DNA of 10,310 nucleotides from contig CAZGBY010000051.1 of NCBI GenBank assembly GCA_964524125.1, forward strand, positions 1 through 10,310. Direction: 5' to 3'. Position numbers and translations under genes: made by a program. The first letter of the stretch is position 1, and every line of letters starts with the position of its first letter. The DNA comes from CAG-307 sp964524125. Lineage in GTDB: Bacteria > Bacillota_I > Bacilli_A > Acholeplasmatales > Anaeroplasmataceae. Under the pieces are notes generated by a model. It was not told the DNA's origin, searched no databases, and saw only the letters and a program-made list of their open reading frames with translations. This document shows positions 7,196 through 10,310 of this stretch, piece by piece.

Positions 7196-8459
7196 TATGT
7201 TCACCTTCCTTTATTTCATTTATATTTGGTAATCTTTCTAATAATAAATGATAAATATTTTTAAGTTTTTTAATATGAACAGGCAAATATGATATAGTAA
7301 TAGTTAATACAAGTGGTAATATAATATTAATCATTGATGAAAAATCAAAACATTTTAAACCAAGTATAAAAGCTGTAACAGGAGTTTTAGTTACAACTGC
7401 AAATACACTGACCATACCACAAACAATAAAGATACATTGATAATTTAATATATTAGTATCCCATATACTTATTACTTTAACAAATATATTTCCCAAAATA
7501 GCACCAATTGACATCATCGGTAATACCATTCCACCACACACATTAGATGAAGTTGAAAATGATGTGAAAATAAGTCTAAATAATAATATTCCAATTATTG
7601 TAATTATATAAAAATCATTAAAATCAAATGTAAGTATATAACTTCCACTACCGACTAATAGTGGATAATATCTTTTTAGTACCATAAAAATAATCAATAA
7701 TATTGTAGTTAAATAATTTAAATATTTATTAAATTTTATTGATAAATCTTTTGCTTTAATAATTAGATAAATAAATAATCTACCAATTAGAAATATAATT
7801 ATTCCTAATAACATTATATATATTAAATATTTAATAGGCAGTAGATTTGTACTAAATGTTGGAAGTATTTTATGAGGAAATATTAAATACATTATAAAAA
7901 AAGATATAGTAATTAGAAGTAAACCTTTAAATAAAAATTTTAAAGATATAATTCTTCGGTTTTCTTCAAATAAGTGACATAACCCAGCAAGTGGTGATAA
8001 AAACGCACAACCAAAACCTGCACTACCTGCAATCGCAATTAATTCCTTATCCTCTTTATTATCATAACGATTTGCCAGTTTACCTACACTACTTGCAATG
8101 GAAACTGATGGTCCTTCACTTCCTAAAAGAAAACATGTAAAGAATGAAAATAAAGAATTTATAAACATACAAAGTACCATTTTTATTTCATTAAAATTTA
8201 AATTATAATCATGATAAGCTTCTATTTGTGGAATTCCACCACCATAATAGCCTTTATATTTTTTATTAAAAAATATTAATATATGTAATATAAAAATAGA
8301 GATAATTATTGTAGTTATAAAAATAAAAATATTATTATTAAGCAGAAAGTTACTAAAATTTGTTATATTAAAAGCTAAAAATTGATATAAACATATTATT
8401 AAAGAAACCAAAACAGCTACTATAAAATATTTAAATACTTTAAAAAATTTAGTTTTCAT
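7185..8459 (-). CDS. CLC-family anion channel or H+/anion antiporter
   Basis: This 424-residue integral membrane protein has the CLC signature regions in order: GGGIP (73-77), GSEGPSVS (113-120) with the gating glutamate E115, CAFLSPLAG (151-159) followed by E165-E166 (position of the proton glutamate of E. coli ClcA), GGMVLP (309-314), and IYHLLLERL (402-410) with Y403 at the position of the central pore tyrosine. There is no cytoplasmic CBS pair, as in many bacterial members. Two filter positions differ from the usual GSGIP and G(K/R)EGP: Ser is Gly74 and Arg/Lys is Ser114, so the preferred anion may not be chloride. Gating and proton glutamates suggest an antiporter. A promoter lies just upstream; the ribosome site is AAAGTGAT three bases before the ATG. 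It heads the operon with the predicted nucleotidyltransferase and cca. Confidence 0.92.
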   Translation of the reverse strand: MKTKFFKVFKYFIVAVLVSLIICLYQFLAFNITNFSNFLLNNNIFIFITTIIISIFILHILIFFNKKYKGYYGGGIPQIEAYHDYNLNFNEIKMVLCMFINSLFSFFTCFLLGSEGPSVSIASSVGKLANRYDNKEDKELIAIAGSAGFGCAFLSPLAGLCHLFEENRRIISLKFLFKGLLLITISFFIMYLIFPHKILPTFSTNLLPIKYLIYIMLLGIIIFLIGRLFIYLIIKAKDLSIKFNKYLNYLTTILLIIFMVLKRYYPLLVGSGSYILTFDFNDFYIITIIGILLFRLIFTSFSTSSNVCGGMVLPMMSIGAILGNIFVKVISIWDTNILNYQCIFIVCGMVSVFAVVTKTPVTAFILGLKCFDFSSMINIILPLVLTITISYLPVHIKKLKNIYHLLLERLPNINEIKEGEHNEF

Positions 8460-8489
8460 ATAATCACTTTCTTTCTTTATAATTACTTT

Positions 8490-8518
8490 ATTATAGTACT
8501 TTGAATTATAAAGTTCAA
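8490..8518 (-). promoter_or_regulatory. Promoter of the clc-nucleotidyltransferase-cca operon
   Basis: On the minus strand there is -35 TTGAAC (8518-8513), a 17-base spacer and a perfect -10 TATAAT (8495-8490). The start near 8483 gives a leader of about 24 bases to the ATG at 8459. Confidence 0.75.
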
Positions 8519-8529
8519 GTTTACAAAAT

Positions 8530-8551
8530 AAAAAAGGAGACTAAATCTCCT
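8530..8551 (-). terminator. Intrinsic terminator after degV
   Basis: On the minus strand AGGAGA (8551-8546) pairs with TCTCCT (8540-8535) around TTTAG, followed by TTTTTATTTT. The stem begins within the degV stop codon (TAG, 8552-8550). It separates degV from the clc operon promoter. Confidence 0.85.
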
Positions 8552-9434
8552 AATTTGTACGCTTAGAACCCATATAAAATACTGCACAAGTACCAACACC
8601 TGTGTGACATCCTATAATAGTTCCAATATCATGTATTTGAATTCTACCTTTTAAATTCTTAAATCTTTCTTCTAGATAATCTTTAAAAGTTAAAGCTGTA
8701 TCTATGCAACCTGAATGACATATATAACATTTATCATTATAATCAATTCCGTTATTAGCAGTTTTTTCAAATACATCTGCAGTATTTTTCATAGCCTTTT
8801 TCTTACCATGAGCTTTACTATATAAAACAATTTTACCATCTAAATTTAATGTCATTAATGGACAAATACCTAAAATTCCAGCTACAAAAGCTGTTGAAGC
8901 TTTAACTCTTCCACCACGCTTAAAATGAGTTAGATCTGTTGCAAAAAATTCGTGATGAATATTTTCTTTATTATTTTCAACCCAATTTGCAATATACTCA
9001 AGATCTTTTCCTTCATCTTTTAAATCAAGTGCATAATCAACTAACATACCATATCCAGATGATGCACATTTAGAATCTATTACAGTTATTTTATTTTCAT
9101 ATTTTTCATTTAATATTTTAGCTGCGTTTTGAGCATTTTTAAATGATGGTGTAAAACCTGACGTAAATGAAATATGAAGTACATTACTTTCTTTAATAAG
9201 TTCTTCAAAATATTCTTCATATTGAACTTCATTTATTTGTGAAGTTGTTGGCATGGCTCCTTGTTCTATTTGTTTATAAAAATTAGGTAAAGAATCCTTA
9301 TCACGCCCCATATCATCTATTTTTACTTCTTCATTTATAATATATGTATAAAAAATTATACTTGCATTTCTTTCTTTTAAATATGAATAAGGTAAGTCTA
9401 CTGTTGACTCACACGAAATAATAAATTTTTTCAT
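8550..9434 (-). CDS. DegV family fatty-acid-binding protein
   Basis: DegV/FakB proteins bind a fatty acid and, in Firmicutes, present it to the FakA kinase for phosphorylation and entry into phospholipid synthesis. The 294 residues show the family pattern: N-terminal STVDLP (10-15), TSQI (64-67), HISFTSGFTPSF (87-98), the DLTHFKRGGRV motif (167-177), and the C-terminal GTIIGCHTGVGT (271-282). It may be a FakB-type component, but no fakA is visible here. I chose the ATG at 9434 (MKKFIISCESTVDLP), which matches the family N-terminus; AAGGAAA and GTGAT lie upstream. An in-frame start at 9500 is upstream of the likely transcription start (about 9452) and adds 22 residues of basic sequence foreign to the family. 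Unusually Cys8 sits where many members have Asp (TDST). The gene is divergent from the XRE regulator and probably monocistronic. Confidence 0.93.
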   Translation of the reverse strand: MKKFIISCESTVDLPYSYLKERNASIIFYTYIINEEVKIDDMGRDKDSLPNFYKQIEQGAMPTTSQINEVQYEEYFEELIKESNVLHISFTSGFTPSFKNAQNAAKILNEKYENKITVIDSKCASSGYGMLVDYALDLKDEGKDLEYIANWVENNKENIHHEFFATDLTHFKRGGRVKASTAFVAGILGICPLMTLNLDGKIVLYSKAHGKKKAMKNTADVFEKTANNGIDYNDKCYICHSGCIDTALTFKDYLEERFKNLKGRIQIHDIGTIIGCHTGVGTCAVFYMGSKRTN

Positions 9435-9459
9435 ATAATCACGTTTCCTTTCTGCTTTA

Positions 9460-9488
9460 ATTTTATGTTTTTTAACTAAGATATTCAA
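9460..9488 (-). promoter_or_regulatory. Promoter of degV
   Basis: On the minus strand -35 TTGAAT (9488-9483), a 17-base spacer and -10 TAAAAT (9465-9460) put the RNA start near 9452, about 18 bases before the ATG at 9434. This supports the inner start codon. Confidence 0.6.
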
Positions 9489-9505
9489 CCTACTAATCAA
9501 AAAAG

Positions 9506-9560
9506 TTAAAGTAGAGTTTGTTTTTTTATGTTCTACTTTTGGTAGAATTATCTACTTTAA
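9506..9560. repeat. Symmetric TCTACTTT-type repeats, probable operator
   Basis: TTAAAGTAGA (9506-9515) and TCTACTTTAA (9551-9560) form a perfect 10-bp inverted repeat. Inside it lies a second inverted repeat, TTCTAC (9531-9536) and GTAGAA (9542-9547) with a 5-base spacer. The core GTAGA therefore occurs four times in alternating orientation (9511, reversed 9532, 9542, reversed 9551), and TCTACTTT occurs three times. The cluster lies upstream of both divergent promoters and outside both expected transcripts, so it should act as DNA. The adjacent XRE-type regulator is the obvious candidate to bind it. Confidence 0.6.
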
Positions 9561-9594
9561 TTAGAAAAACGATGAAAAGTAAAGTTTTTTTTAA

Positions 9595-9623
9595 TTGTAA
9601 AAGGCATTTATTTTTGATATAAT
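9595..9623 (+). promoter_or_regulatory. Promoter of the XRE regulator gene (extended -10)
   Basis: -35 TTGTAA (9595-9600), a 17-base spacer and perfect TATAAT (9618-9623) preceded by TGA, an extended -10. The start near 9630 precedes the ribosome site AAAGGTGG (9634-9641). Confidence 0.75.
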
Positions 9624-9649
9624 TTTGACTAAGAAAGGTGGTAAAAATT

Positions 9650-10228
9650 ATGAATGATTTAAAATTAATCATTGCAAAGAATATTACCGAACTTAGAACT
9701 AAAAATAATTTAACTCAACTTCAACTTGCTGAAAAATTAAACTATTCAGATAAATCAATATCAAAATGGGAAAGAGCAGAGTCATTGCCTGATGTAGTTA
9801 TGCTTGATAATATTGCAAAATTATTTAATGTAAATATAACTTACTTATTTGAAGAAGATCATGATGAAGTACCAGTTATTAAAGAAAATAATAAAAAGAG
9901 ATTTTATTCATGCATTACTGCAATTGGAATAATTTTAGTATATTTTATTGCACTCGTAACTTTTATAATATTAAATACAATAGGAATAAAACATATGTGG
10001 TTAATATTCATATATGCACTACCTATATCTTCTATAGTATGGTTAGTATTAAATTCAATTTGGTTAAATAGAAGATTTAATTATTTTATAGTATCGTGCT
10101 TAGTATGGAGTTTAATACTTACTATTTACTTAACATTATTATGTTTTAATATAAATATTTGGCTTTTATTTACATTAGGTATACCATCACAATTAGTAAT
10201 ATGTTTATGGGCTCATTTTAAAAAGTAA
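9650..10228 (+). CDS. Membrane-anchored XRE-family transcriptional regulator
   Basis: The first 67 residues are a Cro/C1-type helix-turn-helix: IAKNITELRTKNNLTQLQLAEKL, SDKSISKWERAESLPD and the closing IAKLFNVNITYLF. A short linker (68-85) leads to four predicted membrane segments (about 86-109, 115-137, 143-165, 168-189) and a basic tail. Such HTH plus multi-TM proteins are widespread in Firmicutes; what the membrane part senses is generally unknown. I chose the ATG at 9650 (192 residues), 8 bases after AAAGGTGG; an in-frame GTG at 9638 is inside that ribosome site. It is the only plus-strand gene and is divergent from degV, with a probable operator cluster between them, so autoregulation and control of degV are likely but inferred. 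The end carries three consecutive TAA codons (10226-10234). Confidence 0.9.
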   Translation: MNDLKLIIAKNITELRTKNNLTQLQLAEKLNYSDKSISKWERAESLPDVVMLDNIAKLFNVNITYLFEEDHDEVPVIKENNKKRFYSCITAIGIILVYFIALVTFIILNTIGIKHMWLIFIYALPISSIVWLVLNSIWLNRRFNYFIVSCLVWSLILTIYLTLLCFNINIWLLFTLGIPSQLVICLWAHFKK

Positions 10229-10232
10229 TAAT

Positions 10233-10265
10233 AAAAATATCCTTCGAATTGGAGGATATTTTTTT
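10233..10265 (+). terminator. Terminator between converging genes, probably bidirectional
   Basis: AAAAATATCCT (10233-10243) pairs with AGGATATTTTT (10253-10263) around a 9-base loop, with the right side running into seven T (10259-10265). The A/T-flanked stem also gives a T-run on the minus strand, so it can end the converging minus-strand gene whose stop codon is at 10266-10264. Confidence 0.8.
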
Positions 10266-10308
10266 AATTATTCTTCAGTTTTCTAATTCTTCTTATGATT
10301 TCGTTTGC
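10264..10308 (-). CDS. C-terminal end of a minus-strand gene (partial, runs off the right edge)
   Basis: The only minus-strand frame open to the edge reads ANEIIRRIRKLKNN then TAA (10266-10264). The basic, helical tail looks like a protein C-terminus. The stop directly abuts a hairpin terminator, as for lemA, the reductase and degV here. Fourteen codons are too few to name the product or be sure. Confidence 0.4.
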   Translation of the reverse strand, partial: ANEIIRRIRKLKNN

Positions 10309-10310
10309 AG

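Noticed and set aside
9435..9500. Longer N-terminus for the DegV protein starting at 9500
   Set aside because: It lies upstream of the likely promoter start (about 9452) and adds a basic stretch absent from the family; the fold begins at 9434.
1..10310. CRISPR array, insertion sequence, prophage or toxin-antitoxin module
   Set aside because: No regularly spaced repeats, transposase, integrase or phage gene was seen, and the nucleotidyltransferase is PF10127-like with no HEPN partner, so a MNT-HEPN toxin pair is not supported.
1..10310. Mycoplasma-type code with TGA as Trp
   Set aside because: The long frames are intact under the standard code and the Trp codons I checked are TGG.

Overview
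The window looks like chromosome from a very AT-rich low-GC Gram-positive (Firmicutes/Bacilli, possibly a gut lineage close to the Mollicutes). The support is the AT-rich codon use, strong AGGAGG/GGTGAT-type ribosome sites, consensus sigma-A promoters, short hairpin-plus-T-run terminators, an HD-containing CCA-adding enzyme, DegV, and a Firmicutes-style rRNA leader motif. Trp is encoded by TGG in the genes I checked and the long reading frames are free of TGA, so the standard bacterial code applies rather than the Mycoplasma code. I cannot assign a species.

All genes but one are on the minus strand, so transcription runs right to left. Right edge: a few codons of a minus-strand gene converge on a plus-strand gene for a membrane-bound XRE-type regulator (9650-10228), and the two share a hairpin terminator. 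The regulator is divergent from a DegV-family fatty-acid-binding protein (8550-9434). The intergenic region between them holds a symmetric set of TCTACTTT-type repeats that looks like an operator. Next comes a three-gene operon with overlapping ends: a CLC anion channel/antiporter, a COG3541/PF10127 (YcgL/RlaP-type) predicted nucleotidyltransferase, and the CCA-adding enzyme (8459 to 4888). Then efp is followed 4 bases later by a FabG-like short-chain reductase (4746 to 3441). Next is a pair made of an unrecognised 612-residue two-TM protein and LemA (3337 to 835). Beyond a terminator-like hairpin lies a small protein with four cysteines arranged as a split zinc ribbon (789 to 268). The left 200 bases hold two tandem sigma-A promoters and an rRNA leader motif, so a 16S-23S rRNA operon probably begins just past the left edge on the minus strand.

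The most interesting points are as follows. (1) The reductase coupled to efp could be the enzyme that finishes lysine modification of EF-P, as YmfI does in B. subtilis. (2) A predicted RNA-repair-type nucleotidyltransferase overlaps the CCA-adding enzyme gene. (3) LemA is translationally coupled to a large unknown membrane protein. (4) A probable operator cluster sits between degV and the membrane-anchored regulator. (5) The CLC protein has altered selectivity-filter residues.

Several genes have an upstream in-frame start that promoter and ribosome-site positions argue against. I moved the starts of the unknown membrane protein, the reductase, the nucleotidyltransferase, DegV and the XRE gene inward accordingly. 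Everything here is from reading the sequence by eye; no database search was run.
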